Below are positions 24,062-32,362 of a stretch of DNA of 64,000 bases, piece by piece. This DNA is from an uncultured Collinsella sp. (GTDB lineage Bacteria; Actinomycetota; Coriobacteriia; Coriobacteriales; Coriobacteriaceae), in the NCBI GenBank assembly GCA_900540905.1, contig UQHR01000003.1, forward strand, positions 49,714 through 113,713, written 5' to 3'. Below the pieces are notes generated by a model. It made no database searches. It had not been told where the DNA came from and worked only from the letters and a program-made list of their open reading frames with translations. Position numbers and translations under genes: made by a program. Each line of letters begins with the position of its first letter. Within the stretch, counting starts at the first letter, position 1.

Positions 24062-25849
24062 CTACATCAGGCGCAGGCTGACGTCCTTGAGCTGGGCGCC
24101 GGAAACGGCACTCGGAGCACCCGACATAAGGTCGGAGCCGCTGGCCGTCTTGGGGAACGCCATGACGTCGCGGATGGAGTCGGAACCGGTGAGCAGCATG
24201 CACACGCGGTCCAGGCCCAGAGCAAAACCGCCCATCGGGGGCGCACCAAACTTGAGGGCCTCCATGAGGAAGCCGAACTGAGACTCGGCACGCTCCTCGG
24301 TAAAGCCCAGGAGCTTGAGCATGGACATCTGCATCTCGGCGTTGTGGATACGCATACCGCCGCCGCCGGCCTCAAAGCCATCCATGACAAAGTCGTAGGT
24401 GCAGGAGCCGGCTGCCAGGGGATCGGCCTCGATCTTGGCGATGTCGGTCTCGGTCGGCAGAGTGAAGGGCTGGTGCTCGGCAGCATAGGCCTTGCGATCC
24501 TCGTCCCAGTGGAACAGCGGGAAGTTGACGACCCACAGGAAGTCGTGACCCTCGCGCTTGATCTCGAGTGCGTTGGCCATGTGAGAACGCATGCCACCCA
24601 GGATCTCGTCAGAGAGCAAGCGCGGGCCGGCGGCGAACATCACAAGATCGCCGGGCTCGACGTCCATGCGCTCGCGCAGAGCCGCCATCTCCTCGTCCGA
24701 GAAGAACTTGACGATGGGGCTGTTGATGGAGCCGTCCTCGCGGAAGGCGATCCAGGCCAAGCCCTTGGCGCCAAACGTGGAGGCCACGCCGGCAAGCTTA
24801 TCGATCTTGGCACGTGCCCAGGCACCGGCGCCCTTGGCGTTGATAGCCTTGACGACAGAGCCTTCCTCGTTTGCGGCAGTCGCAAAGACCTTGAACTTGG
24901 AGTTGGCGAAGATGTCGGTCAGATCGACCAAGTGCATGCCATAGCGGGTATCGGGCTTGTCGGAGCCATAGGTGTCCATGGCATCCCAGTAGTTCATGCG
25001 ACGCAGCGGCGTGGGCATCTCGACACCCATGCGGCCGAAGGCATCGGCAAGAACCTCTTCGAGCGCGCTCATGACATCGTTCTGGTCCACGAAAGACATC
25101 TCGATATCGACCTGGGTGAACTCTGGCTGACGGTCGGCACGCAGGTCCTCGTCGCGGAAGCACTTGGCAACCTGGTAGTAGCGCTCGACGCCACCGACCA
25201 TGAGCAGCTGCTTCAGAAGCTGCGGGGACTGCGGCAGAGCGTAGAAGTTGCCCGGCTGGATGCGGCTGGGGACGATGAAGTCGCGGGCGCCCTCGGGCGT
25301 GGACTTGAACAGGGAGGGCGTCTCGACCTCCATGAACTCACGGTTGTGCAGCGCCTCGCGAATGGCAAAGGTAAAGTCGGAGCGCAGCTTGAGGTTTGCC
25401 ATCATCTCGGGACGACGGAGGTCCAGATAGCGATAGCGCAGACGGGTGTCCTCGCTGGTCTCGATGCCGTCCTCGATCTGGAACGGCGGGGTGACGGACG
25501 TGTTGAGCACCTCGGCGTGGTCGGTCAGGACCTCGATCTCGCCGGTCGCGAGCTTGGCGTTGATGGTCTCCTCGCCACGGGAGCGCACGACGCCGTGGAT
25601 CTTGATGGGCCACTCGGGACGCATGGTCTCGGCAATCTTAAAGGCGTCGCCGTCGGAGTGCTCGGGGTCGAAGGTGAGCTGCGTGATGCCCTCGCGGTCG
25701 CGAAGGTCGCAGAAAATAAGGCCGCCGTGATCGCGGCGACGGCTCACCCAACCGGTGAGGGTGACCTCTTCGCCCACGTTCTCGCGGCGAAGCTCGCCGC
25801 AGGTACGGGTGTGCATGGAATGCTCGTCGATGGGACGGGTCTGGCTCAT
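24062..25849 (-). CDS. aspS: Aspartyl-tRNA synthetase
   Basis: A 595-residue class IIb synthetase of the bacterial type. The order is the anticodon-binding OB fold (VTLTGWVSRRRDHGGLIFCDLRD), catalytic motif 2 (CFRDEDLRADRQPEFTQVD), the bacterial GAD insert at about residues 290-410, and motif 3 (GFALGLDRVCMLL). Charges tRNA-Asp (possibly tRNA-Asn too if the non-discriminating form; not decidable here). AAAGGAGG is 9 nt upstream of the ATG. A single gene. Confidence 0.97.
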   Translation of the reverse strand: MSQTRPIDEHSMHTRTCGELRRENVGEEVTLTGWVSRRRDHGGLIFCDLRDREGITQLTFDPEHSDGDAFKIAETMRPEWPIKIHGVVRSRGEETINAKLATGEIEVLTDHAEVLNTSVTPPFQIEDGIETSEDTRLRYRYLDLRRPEMMANLKLRSDFTFAIREALHNREFMEVETPSLFKSTPEGARDFIVPSRIQPGNFYALPQSPQLLKQLLMVGGVERYYQVAKCFRDEDLRADRQPEFTQVDIEMSFVDQNDVMSALEEVLADAFGRMGVEMPTPLRRMNYWDAMDTYGSDKPDTRYGMHLVDLTDIFANSKFKVFATAANEEGSVVKAINAKGAGAWARAKIDKLAGVASTFGAKGLAWIAFREDGSINSPIVKFFSDEEMAALRERMDVEPGDLVMFAAGPRLLSDEILGGMRSHMANALEIKREGHDFLWVVNFPLFHWDEDRKAYAAEHQPFTLPTETDIAKIEADPLAAGSCTYDFVMDGFEAGGGGMRIHNAEMQMSMLKLLGFTEERAESQFGFLMEALKFGAPPMGGFALGLDRVCMLLTGSDSIRDVMAFPKTASGSDLMSGAPSAVSGAQLKDVSLRLM

Positions 25850-26105
25850 ACCAGTGATCCTCCTTTATGGATCTGTGCCGCCCCGTGTCGTTCCGGGCGG
25901 CGTCGTACAGATTTGCCCAGCCTGCGTAAACCGCGCAGCCAGACATGGCGTTCTATCTTATCGCACCTGTGTCGATGTGCCGCGGAAAAGTAGCTCCTGC
26001 CCAAAGACTTGACGGAGACGAAACAATTGATGCGTCGCAGTGTCTGCCGACGCGCGCCACGTGCGACAATGTGCCCCAATACAACTGCACTCGGAAAGGC
26101 CCGCC

Positions 26106-26741
26106 ATGACTGCACGCCTCATCGTTATGGATATCGACTCCACGCTCATCAACCAGGAGGTCATCGACCTGTTGGGCGAGGAGGCCGGCGTAGGCGAGCA
26201 AGTGGCGAAGATCACTGAGCGCGCCATGCGCGGCGAACTGGACTTTAAGCAGGCGCTCGAGGAGCGCGTTGGGCTGCTTGCCGGCTTGGACGAGAGTGTG
26301 TTCGAGCGCACCTTTGAGCGCGTGACGTTTACCCCCGGCGCGTTGGAGCTTGTGCGCTCGGCACACAGCAAGGGCTGGAAGGTCGGCGTGGTGAGCGGCG
26401 GCTTCCACGAGGTCGCCGATAAGATCGTGGCCGCTGCGGGCATCGATTTTTGCCTGGCCAACCTCCTGGAAGTCGTGGACGGCAAGCTCACGGGTAAGCT
26501 GGCGGCCGACATTGTGACCAAGGAGTCCAAACTCATCCAGATGCTGGATTGGGCAGTCGAGTGCGGTGTCGACATGGCCCATACCGTCGCGATCGGCGAC
26601 GGCGCCAACGACATCCCCATGATTCAGGCCGCGGGCACGGGCATCGCGTTTTGTGCCAAGCCCAAGACGCGCGAAGCCGCCCCGTTTGCCATCGATGAGC
26701 GCAACCTGATGCTCGCCATGGACATCATCCTGCGTGACTAG
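26106..26741 (+). CDS. serB: Phosphoserine phosphatase
   Basis: A 211-residue HAD phosphatase making serine from phosphoserine. Motif I is DIDSTLI with the nucleophile Asp, motif II is VVSGGFHEV, and motif III-IV is IGDGANDIPMI. It corresponds to the catalytic part of SerB without an N-terminal ACT domain. The ATG at 26106 has GGAAAGG 7 nt upstream; the open frame extends further without a site. Transcribed divergently from aspS. Confidence 0.93.
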   Translation: MTARLIVMDIDSTLINQEVIDLLGEEAGVGEQVAKITERAMRGELDFKQALEERVGLLAGLDESVFERTFERVTFTPGALELVRSAHSKGWKVGVVSGGFHEVADKIVAAAGIDFCLANLLEVVDGKLTGKLAADIVTKESKLIQMLDWAVECGVDMAHTVAIGDGANDIPMIQAAGTGIAFCAKPKTREAAPFAIDERNLMLAMDIILRD

Positions 26742-26776
26742 CCGATCCGTTTAACAATTGAATCAGTCTGTCCTAT

Positions 26777-26812
26777 AGTTTCCGAACAATTTTGTCTTAG
26801 TGTTCGGAAACT
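26777..26812. promoter_or_regulatory. 12-bp inverted repeat before larB
   Basis: AGTTTCCGAACA and its perfect complement are separated by 12 bp, between serB and larB, 43 bp before the larB start. With no U tract it looks more like an operator than a terminator. Confidence 0.5.
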
Positions 26813-26854
26813 TGCCCTTGAGTGCTAGACTTTGCACCGTCGAAGGGAACATAT

Positions 26855-27637
26855 ATGGATAAGCGAGATCTTGAGCAATTGCTGAGCGATGTTGCCGACG
26901 GAGCAGTCGCCCCGGCAGTCGCCCTCACGCGCATCCAGACGGCGCCGACCGCCGATCTGGGTTTTGCACAGCTCGATCTTTCACGCGGGGTACGCCAGGG
27001 AGCCGGCGAGGTTGTCTACGGCGCCGGTAAAACCGCCGAGCAAATTGCCGCCATTATCGAGGCGCTGCGCGATGCCGGCCAGGAGCGCATCCTGGTCACG
27101 CGCCTGGATGCCGAAAAAGCAGCCCGCACCTCGGAGCTCCTCGACAACGGCATCGACCTGGGATATGTCCCGGACGCACAGCTCGCCCTCGTGGGCGGCA
27201 AGCCCTCCCCTACCGGCAACGGACGCATCGTCGTCGCCTGCGCCGGCACGAGCGACCTGCCCGTCGCCGAGGAAGCCGCGTTGACGGCCGAATTCTATGG
27301 CAACGAGGTCGACCGCCTCTACGACGTGGGTGTCGCCGGCCTGCACCGCCTGCTCGCGCATGCCGAGGAACTTGCTCAGGCACAGGTGGTCATCGCCATC
27401 GCCGGCATGGAGGGCGCACTGGCGAGCGTTGTCGGCGGCCTGGTAAGCTGTCCGGTCATCGCCGTTCCCACCAGTGTGGGCTACGGCGCAAGTTTTGGTG
27501 GCGTAGCCGCGCTACTCGCCATGCTCAACTCCTGCGCCAGCGGCGTATCGGTCGTCAATATCGATAACGGCTTTGGCGCCGCCTACCAGGCAAGTCTTAT
27601 CAATCATCTGAGCGCCGGCACACCCCGCACCCGTTAA
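26855..27637 (+). CDS. larB: Nickel-pincer cofactor biosynthesis protein LarB
   Basis: A 260-residue member of the AIRC/PurE-like superfamily that carboxylates and hydrolyses nicotinic acid adenine dinucleotide, the first step to the cofactor of lactate racemase. The N-terminal helical part (DLEQLLSDVADGAVAPAVAL) and the RxGxGEVVYGAGKT and VGVAGLHRLL segments are typical. It is followed by larC 10 bp downstream. The ATG at 26855 follows GAAGGG. Confidence 0.93.
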   Translation: MDKRDLEQLLSDVADGAVAPAVALTRIQTAPTADLGFAQLDLSRGVRQGAGEVVYGAGKTAEQIAAIIEALRDAGQERILVTRLDAEKAARTSELLDNGIDLGYVPDAQLALVGGKPSPTGNGRIVVACAGTSDLPVAEEAALTAEFYGNEVDRLYDVGVAGLHRLLAHAEELAQAQVVIAIAGMEGALASVVGGLVSCPVIAVPTSVGYGASFGGVAALLAMLNSCASGVSVVNIDNGFGAAYQASLINHLSAGTPRTR

Positions 27638-27647
27638 GGAGCATTTC

Positions 27648-28559
27648 ATGTCCAATCATCAACATACGCTTATCATCGACGGCACCTCGGGCATCAGCGG
27701 CGACATGACTGTCGCGGCCCTGCTCGACCTGGGCGCCAGCGAGGAGCACCTGCGCGAGCAGCTCGCCACGCTTCCGGTCGGCGGCTTTGAGATTGCCGTT
27801 ACACGCGCAAACAAGCATGGCATCGACGCCTGCGACTTTGACGTTCAGCTGGCAGAGGAGCTCGAGAACCACGACCACGACATGGCCTGGCTCTACGGCA
27901 ACGAAGCAGCTGCCGAGCACACACATGAACACGAGCACCACCATCATGGCCATGGCGAGCACGAGCACTGCCATGAGCATGATCATGAGACCCACGGCCA
28001 TGGCCACGAGGGCCATCATCACGCCCACCACCATCACCATCGTTCTTTGGCGGACGTCACCGCCATCATCGACGGCTCGCAGCTAAGCGATGGCGCCAAG
28101 CGTCGTGCGCTCGACATCTTTACCGCGCTCGCCGCCGCCGAGGCCAAGGCCCACGGCAAAACGCCCGAGACCGTCATGTTCCACGAGGTAGGCGCCGTCG
28201 ATTCCATCGTCGACGTCTGCTCTGTTGCCATCTGCCTCGACGACCTGGGTATTGAGGACATCGTGGTCGAGTCGCTCTCCGAGGGCCACGGAACCATCCG
28301 TTGTGCTCACGGCATCATGCCTATTCCCGTCCCCGCTGTCGTCAACCTGTGCCAGGCGGGCAATATCGCCCTCACGCCTGCACCGGTCGCCGGCGAGCTC
28401 GTGACGCCCACGGGCGCCGCCATCGTCACCGCGCTGCGCACGTCCGACCAACTGCCCTCACGCTACCGCATCGAAGCCGTCGGCTACGGCGCCGGTAAGC
28501 GCCCCTACGAGGGTTGCTCCGGTACGCTCCGCTGCCTGCTCGTTCACGCGGACGCATAG
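27648..28559 (+). CDS. larC: LarC N-terminal half with a histidine-rich region
   Basis: A 303-residue protein for nickel insertion into the pincer cofactor. It has the LarC start (LIIDGTSGISGDMTVAALLDLGA), MFHEVGAVDSIVD and PVAGELVTPTGAAI. Residues about 75-130 carry 26 histidines, for nickel binding. LarC is usually 400 or more residues; here it ends at GKRPYEGCSGTLRCLL, the end of the N-terminal domain (LarC1). The CTP-binding C-terminal part (LarC2) is not found in any frame downstream, because tetR begins 2 bp after the stop. A separate larC2 elsewhere is possible. Confidence 0.9.
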   Translation: MSNHQHTLIIDGTSGISGDMTVAALLDLGASEEHLREQLATLPVGGFEIAVTRANKHGIDACDFDVQLAEELENHDHDMAWLYGNEAAAEHTHEHEHHHHGHGEHEHCHEHDHETHGHGHEGHHHAHHHHHRSLADVTAIIDGSQLSDGAKRRALDIFTALAAAEAKAHGKTPETVMFHEVGAVDSIVDVCSVAICLDDLGIEDIVVESLSEGHGTIRCAHGIMPIPVPAVVNLCQAGNIALTPAPVAGELVTPTGAAIVTALRTSDQLPSRYRIEAVGYGAGKRPYEGCSGTLRCLLVHADA

Positions 28560-28561
28560 CC

Positions 28562-29101
28562 ATGGATGCCCGCAAAGAAAAAAGCCGCGCCGCCATCGTC
28601 GCGGCATTCTCTGAGCTCCTGCGCGAGGAAGACTACAGCAAGATCACCGTCGGAGACATCATCGCGCGCGCTCACGTAGGCCGCGCGACATTCTATGGCC
28701 TCTTTAAGAGCAAAGATGACCTACTCGCCGCGCTCGTGAGCGATATCTGCACCCACGCCCTCGACGATGACGGTACGCCGCTCGACGACCCACTCGTGCA
28801 AGTCGAGCATATCCTCAACAACCTCTGGGAACGCCGTCAGGGCGTTCGAGCCCTCGTAGCCGGCGCCGGCTCCCGCGTCTTCGCCGACTGTCTCCGCAAG
28901 ACCATCATGTCGCGCGCAGCCGAAACCGTGCCCGTCGACCCCTCAGGCCCCGCCGGCACCATGGACCGCAGCTTCTTACTACACCACATAGCCTCAAGCT
29001 TCGTAGCCACCGTCCAATGGTGGGCCTGGCACAACTTTCAAGCAGATAAGTCCGACGTAGCCAAAGACTACCTCTCGGCCATAATGCCCCTCTTCAACTA
29101 A
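28562..29101 (+). CDS. TetR family transcriptional regulator
   Basis: A 179-residue regulator. Residues 5-50 form the TetR helix-turn-helix (AAFSELLREEDYSKITVGDII, VGRATFYGLFKSKDDLL). The C-terminal part is an all-helical ligand domain. It begins 2 bp after the larC stop and so is co-transcribed with larBC; it is the best candidate to control the lar locus, although known LarR proteins are of the Crp type. The target dyad may be the one at 26777 or the repeats at 31721. Confidence 0.85.
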   Translation: MDARKEKSRAAIVAAFSELLREEDYSKITVGDIIARAHVGRATFYGLFKSKDDLLAALVSDICTHALDDDGTPLDDPLVQVEHILNNLWERRQGVRALVAGAGSRVFADCLRKTIMSRAAETVPVDPSGPAGTMDRSFLLHHIASSFVATVQWWAWHNFQADKSDVAKDYLSAIMPLFN

Positions 29102-29276
29102 GTAAACCCCTCATCCCAAAGTTCCGCCCTCATCTCAAAGCCCCGCCCCAACCCAAAGCACAATCCATCCCAAGGTGTCAACAGCAGCCCAACGCCCCTA
29201 CCAGCAACAAGCCCCTCCCATCCAAATTCAGATATATATGTTGGGTTGCTTGCACGAACGCAACGAAGACCCCGCA

Positions 29277-29401
29277 GCCGTCCGCATGGGGTAACTTCCC
29301 AGCGCACTCCGCAGGACGCAAAAAGGCTCGCCGCACAAAGTGCGCAGCGAGCCTTTTTGCATATCCGAGGACGCGCTGGGAAGTTACCCCATGCGGACGG
29401 C
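29277..29401. repeat. Nested perfect inverted repeat, 29-bp outer arms
   Basis: Outer arms 29277-29305 and 29373-29401 (starting GCCGTCCGCATGGGGTAACT) are perfectly complementary over 29 bp. Inside, 29318-29331 and 29347-29360 (GCAAAAAGGCTCGC) pair over 14 bp. The 125-bp structure lies between convergent tetR and larD and could stop both transcripts. The inner part shares the phrase ACTCCGCAGGACGCAA with 32113-32147. Nothing is visible in the rest of 29102-29276. Confidence 0.92.
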
Positions 29402-29423
29402 GAACAACCTATGTAGCCTTGGA

Positions 29424-30155
29424 CTAGAACATGCCCAAGAAACCGTGCACAAACAGTGCGGCCAGAGCGGCACCGATAAACGGTGCGATGCCAGGAACAA
29501 GCAGACCGTACTTCCAGTTGTTGTCAGCCTTGTTCTTGATCGGCAGCACCTGATAGGCCATGCGAGGACCAAGGTCACGAGCCTGGTTCATGGCGAAGCC
29601 GGTGATGCCGCCCATGCCCATGCCAACGGCCCAAACGATCAGACCGACGCAGATGGCGAGCATCAAAACGTTCTCGCCGGCGCGGCTAGCGGCAGCAAGG
29701 ATGGCGCTGATGAACACAAAGGTGCAGATGGCCTCGCAGAAGAAGTTGCGAGCATAGTTCGTGCCCTCGGTAGTAGGGTTGGTCGAGAAGATGTTGCGCT
29801 GGGCAATAGGGTCGACGACGCCCTCGGAAGCCTTGAACTCATCGGCATACATAAGCCAAGCGATTACGGCGCCCACAAAGCCGCCGAGCATATCGGCAAT
29901 CATGAAGGGGATGCAGCTGCTCCACGGCACCAGGCCTACGATGCACTGGGCAAGCACCATGGCGGGGTTCATGCACACGGCGCCGCCAAAGACAAACAGG
30001 CAGACCGAGATGCCAAAAGACCAAGTGGTGATGGCAAACATATGACCGGAGCCCTGATACTTGGTGCCCTTGAGCACGGTATCGCAGTGCACGCCCACGC
30101 CAAAGATGATCATGAGGGCCGTTGCGCCGAATTCGCAGAGGAGTTTGGTAAGCAT
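29424..30155 (-). CDS. larD: LarD-like aquaglyceroporin (lactic acid channel)
   Basis: A 243-residue six-helix MIP channel. The first NPA motif is MNPAMV; the second reads NQARDLGPR instead of NPARD. In lactobacilli a GlpF-type channel in the lar operon passes lactic acid across the membrane. The gene lies 49 bp after larA on the same strand, supporting that role. Glycerol transport is the alternative. A downstream nested hairpin probably ends the transcript. Confidence 0.88.
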   Translation of the reverse strand: MLTKLLCEFGATALMIIFGVGVHCDTVLKGTKYQGSGHMFAITTWSFGISVCLFVFGGAVCMNPAMVLAQCIVGLVPWSSCIPFMIADMLGGFVGAVIAWLMYADEFKASEGVVDPIAQRNIFSTNPTTEGTNYARNFFCEAICTFVFISAILAAASRAGENVLMLAICVGLIVWAVGMGMGGITGFAMNQARDLGPRMAYQVLPIKNKADNNWKYGLLVPGIAPFIGAALAALFVHGFLGMF

Positions 30156-30204
30156 AAAACCTTATCTTTCTTGTCGGTTATAAACGATTCGTTTGAGCCG
30201 CGCA

Positions 30205-31482
30205 CTAGTGCTGAGCGACAACAACGCCCAGGCCATCGGGAATGACGGCCACCTTGGCATCGGCGCTCTTCATCTCAAAGGCGAGCTCGAGCGCCTCCTC
30301 GAGGGCGTTGACCGGGGTCATGTGCATATCCTTGATCATCTGGTGATCGCACAGATCGGTGACCATGATCACAGGGTGATGTGCCAAGATGCGGGCAAAG
30401 ATCTGGCTCGTCCACTGGTCGGGCAGGGTCTCGTCCTTAGGACGGTCGATGCAGGCCCGCTCAAACTCTGCCGGATCATTGTCGGCGATGTTGTGATAGA
30501 AGCCCTCGCCACCGTGACCGTCGGCACAGCCGGCGACGTCGATGATCACACCGCCCTCGGGAAGCGTAGCCTCGGCAGAGCACATGCCCTTCACGGCCTG
30601 GTAGATGTTCTGGTCGAGTGGGTAGCCGCCGTTGGTGGTGATGGCAATCTCGCACTCAACGGGCTCAACGCCGGCAAGGCTCTTCACGAACTCACAGCCG
30701 GCCTCGTGCGCCTTGTGAATGTCGCCGGCAAAGGAGCCGATGACCTCGTGCTTGCCGTTGAGCACCACGTTAAGCACAAAGGCAAGGTGAGCCATCTCGG
30801 CGGCAGCAAACATGTCCTCGCTCACGTGGTTGTGGCACAGGTTGCCGGCACGCGAATGGGAATCGTTCACAAACTGACCGTTGTGGTTGTACATGATGGT
30901 CTTGTAGCTGGCGATGCCAGGCAGGACGGACTTGCGGCTACCAGAGAAACCGGCAAAGAAGTGCGGCTCAATAAAGCCCTCGGCAAGCAGCAGATCGCAA
31001 TCGGCGGCAATCTTGTTGATGATGCACTCGCCACCAGAAGGCAGGGTGCCGATCTTTTTCATCATGCTGTCGTCAGTCGCGACGTGCATAACGATTTCCT
31101 CGTTGGCAACGATCTCCTCGCCATACTTGTTGACGAGCTCCTCGTGCGTCGACGGACGATGCATACCCGTAGCAACCAGAATGCGAACGCGCGCCTCAGG
31201 CGCAGCGGAATGGATGTGATGCAGCAGAATAGGCATCGTCACACGCGAGGGAACGGGACGCGTATGGTCGGAGCTAATGATGACGATATCCTTTTTGCCA
31301 GCACAAAGCTCCTCGAGCGAAGGCGAGCCATAAGGGTTGGCAAGCGACTCCTCTACCAGCTCTTCCTGCGATTTCGTGGTCTTAAACTCGTTTTGATGAC
31401 CCTCCATCACACCAGCGAAGTTCTTATCCTCGAGCTCTAGATGCAACGTCTTGTGGTCAAACGGTAGTTCACATTCAAACAA
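30205..31482 (-). CDS. larA: Lactate racemase (nickel-dependent)
   Basis: A 425-residue enzyme that interconverts D- and L-lactate with the nickel pincer cofactor. A TTG start at 31482 (GGAAGAGG 10 nt upstream) is chosen because it gives exactly the reference numbering: His108 (ATGMHRP), His174 (IEPHFF) and the cofactor-binding Lys184 (GSRKS). Other DHTRP and GGECI motifs also fit. The frame is open upstream but has no site. It is transcribed with larD and divergent from nothing closer than 880 bp. Its cofactor genes larB and larC are nearby on plus; larE is not in the window. Confidence 0.94.
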   Translation of the reverse strand: MFECELPFDHKTLHLELEDKNFAGVMEGHQNEFKTTKSQEELVEESLANPYGSPSLEELCAGKKDIVIISSDHTRPVPSRVTMPILLHHIHSAAPEARVRILVATGMHRPSTHEELVNKYGEEIVANEEIVMHVATDDSMMKKIGTLPSGGECIINKIAADCDLLLAEGFIEPHFFAGFSGSRKSVLPGIASYKTIMYNHNGQFVNDSHSRAGNLCHNHVSEDMFAAAEMAHLAFVLNVVLNGKHEVIGSFAGDIHKAHEAGCEFVKSLAGVEPVECEIAITTNGGYPLDQNIYQAVKGMCSAEATLPEGGVIIDVAGCADGHGGEGFYHNIADNDPAEFERACIDRPKDETLPDQWTSQIFARILAHHPVIMVTDLCDHQMIKDMHMTPVNALEEALELAFEMKSADAKVAVIPDGLGVVVAQH

Positions 31483-31608
31483 TGACGAGCGCCCTCTTCC
31501 TTTCAACTGACACACTAGATAAACCGTTGGAAGGATACGCCGCTCACCGAAAAACTCCACCGTCCACCGACTCATTAACACAACGTTCATATTTGACCCA
31601 CAACAAAA

Positions 31609-31638
31609 CGGCCGCGACCCCAAACGGGACCGCGGCCG
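31609..31638 (-). terminator. Terminator-like hairpin in the larA leader
   Basis: An 8-bp GC stem (CGGCCGCG) plus three more pairs past a small internal loop, followed on the minus strand by TTTTGTTG. It lies about 130 bp before the larA start, in a leader-like position, so it may attenuate larA or end a small upstream transcript. Confidence 0.55.
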
Positions 31639-31720
31639 CCTGTCAAAGACACTATAGACAGGATGACTTACGCAGCGCCGAGGCAATCATCTACCCCGAG
31701 ACGTACGCACGTAAGCCATT

Positions 31721-31750
31721 TTGCATAAATGCGTTAATTAATTGCATAAA
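31721..31750. promoter_or_regulatory. Direct repeats TTGCATAAA upstream of larA
   Basis: TTGCATAAA occurs at 31721-31729 and 31742-31750, a 21-bp period (two helical turns), around the AT-rich dyad TTAATTAA. This looks like an operator or activator site for the lar genes. Confidence 0.4.
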
Positions 31751-31833
31751 AAGGCGCATGGATTTCTAGCCGTAACAGGGTAGTACCCTCCGGAGCGTGC
31801 ATTTTTGCGAGTATTCAGCATCACGAAATCAGA

Positions 31834-31926
31834 TTATGGGGCCAAGAGTCTTTTAAAAGGCAGAAAGCCCTCACGACTCATCCCGTCAGGACGACGTACT
31901 GCGATAAGCCATCCATATTTGAACAT
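31834..31926 (-). CDS. Possible small protein of 30 residues
   Basis: An ATG at 31926 with GGAGG 7 nt upstream opens a frame coding for MFKYGWLIAVRRPDGMSREG... ending at TAA 31834. It lies in the 880-bp gap between larA and ppc, upstream of larA on the same strand. I do not recognise it; it could be a leader peptide or a fragment. No other gene is seen in 31930-32110. Confidence 0.25.
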   Translation of the reverse strand: MFKYGWLIAVRRPDGMSREGFLPFKRLLAP

Positions 31927-32112
31927 CGTTAGCCTCCAATTGGCGCGCAGAGGCATCAACAAAGGCAGCGAAAATCGGCTATCGCCTTATACATCAATCT
32001 TTGGCTGCTGAAAACTCCGTTTTTTGCACGTCGCCCCAAGCACCACCCTCACCCAGCGGCTGATCCGCCAAAGGTCGGACATCGCAGGGCCCGCCATTAG
32101 TTTACTTTTAGG

Positions 32113-32147
32113 CACACTCCGCAGGACGCAAGAAGCCCTCGCCGCAC
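32113..32147. repeat. Dispersed repeat ACTCCGCAGGACGCAA
   Basis: CACACTCCGCAGGACGCAA followed by AGAAGCCCTCGCCGCAC closely matches 29303-29335 inside the nested hairpin there. Both copies are next to lar genes. Confidence 0.7.
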
Positions 32148-32212
32148 TCCACATTAAGCGCGAAGCGCGCCATTCTTCTCCTCAGCTTTAATCCCCGAAG
32201 AACGAGGACGAA

Positions 32213-32339
32213 GGGACCCGACGGGTTTCCCTCTGAATGCGTTCTCGCACTTGAAGCCCCCTTATCCTGCTCCTTTGGAGCTGCGGATAAGGGGGCTTCG
32301 TGCTGCGGAATGCATTCAGAGGGAAACCCGTCGGGTCCC
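32213..32339. repeat. Nested perfect inverted repeat, 28-bp outer arms
   Basis: Outer arms 32213-32240 and 32312-32339 (starting GGGACCCGACGGGTTTCC) pair perfectly over 28 bp. Inner arms 32253-32267 and 32285-32299 (GAAGCCCCCTTATCC) pair over 15 bp. It starts 24 bp after the ppc stop and probably ends its transcript. Confidence 0.92.
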
Positions 32340-32362
32340 GGTGAGAGCCACAGGGCTATCGA

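Noticed and set aside
24344..25993. A 549-codon open frame opposite aspS
   Set aside because: Another antisense shadow of a GC-biased gene.
28560..29101. LarC2 reached by frameshifting after larC
   Set aside because: All frames after the larC stop were read; only the TetR protein has recognisable coding content, so no LarC2 follows here.
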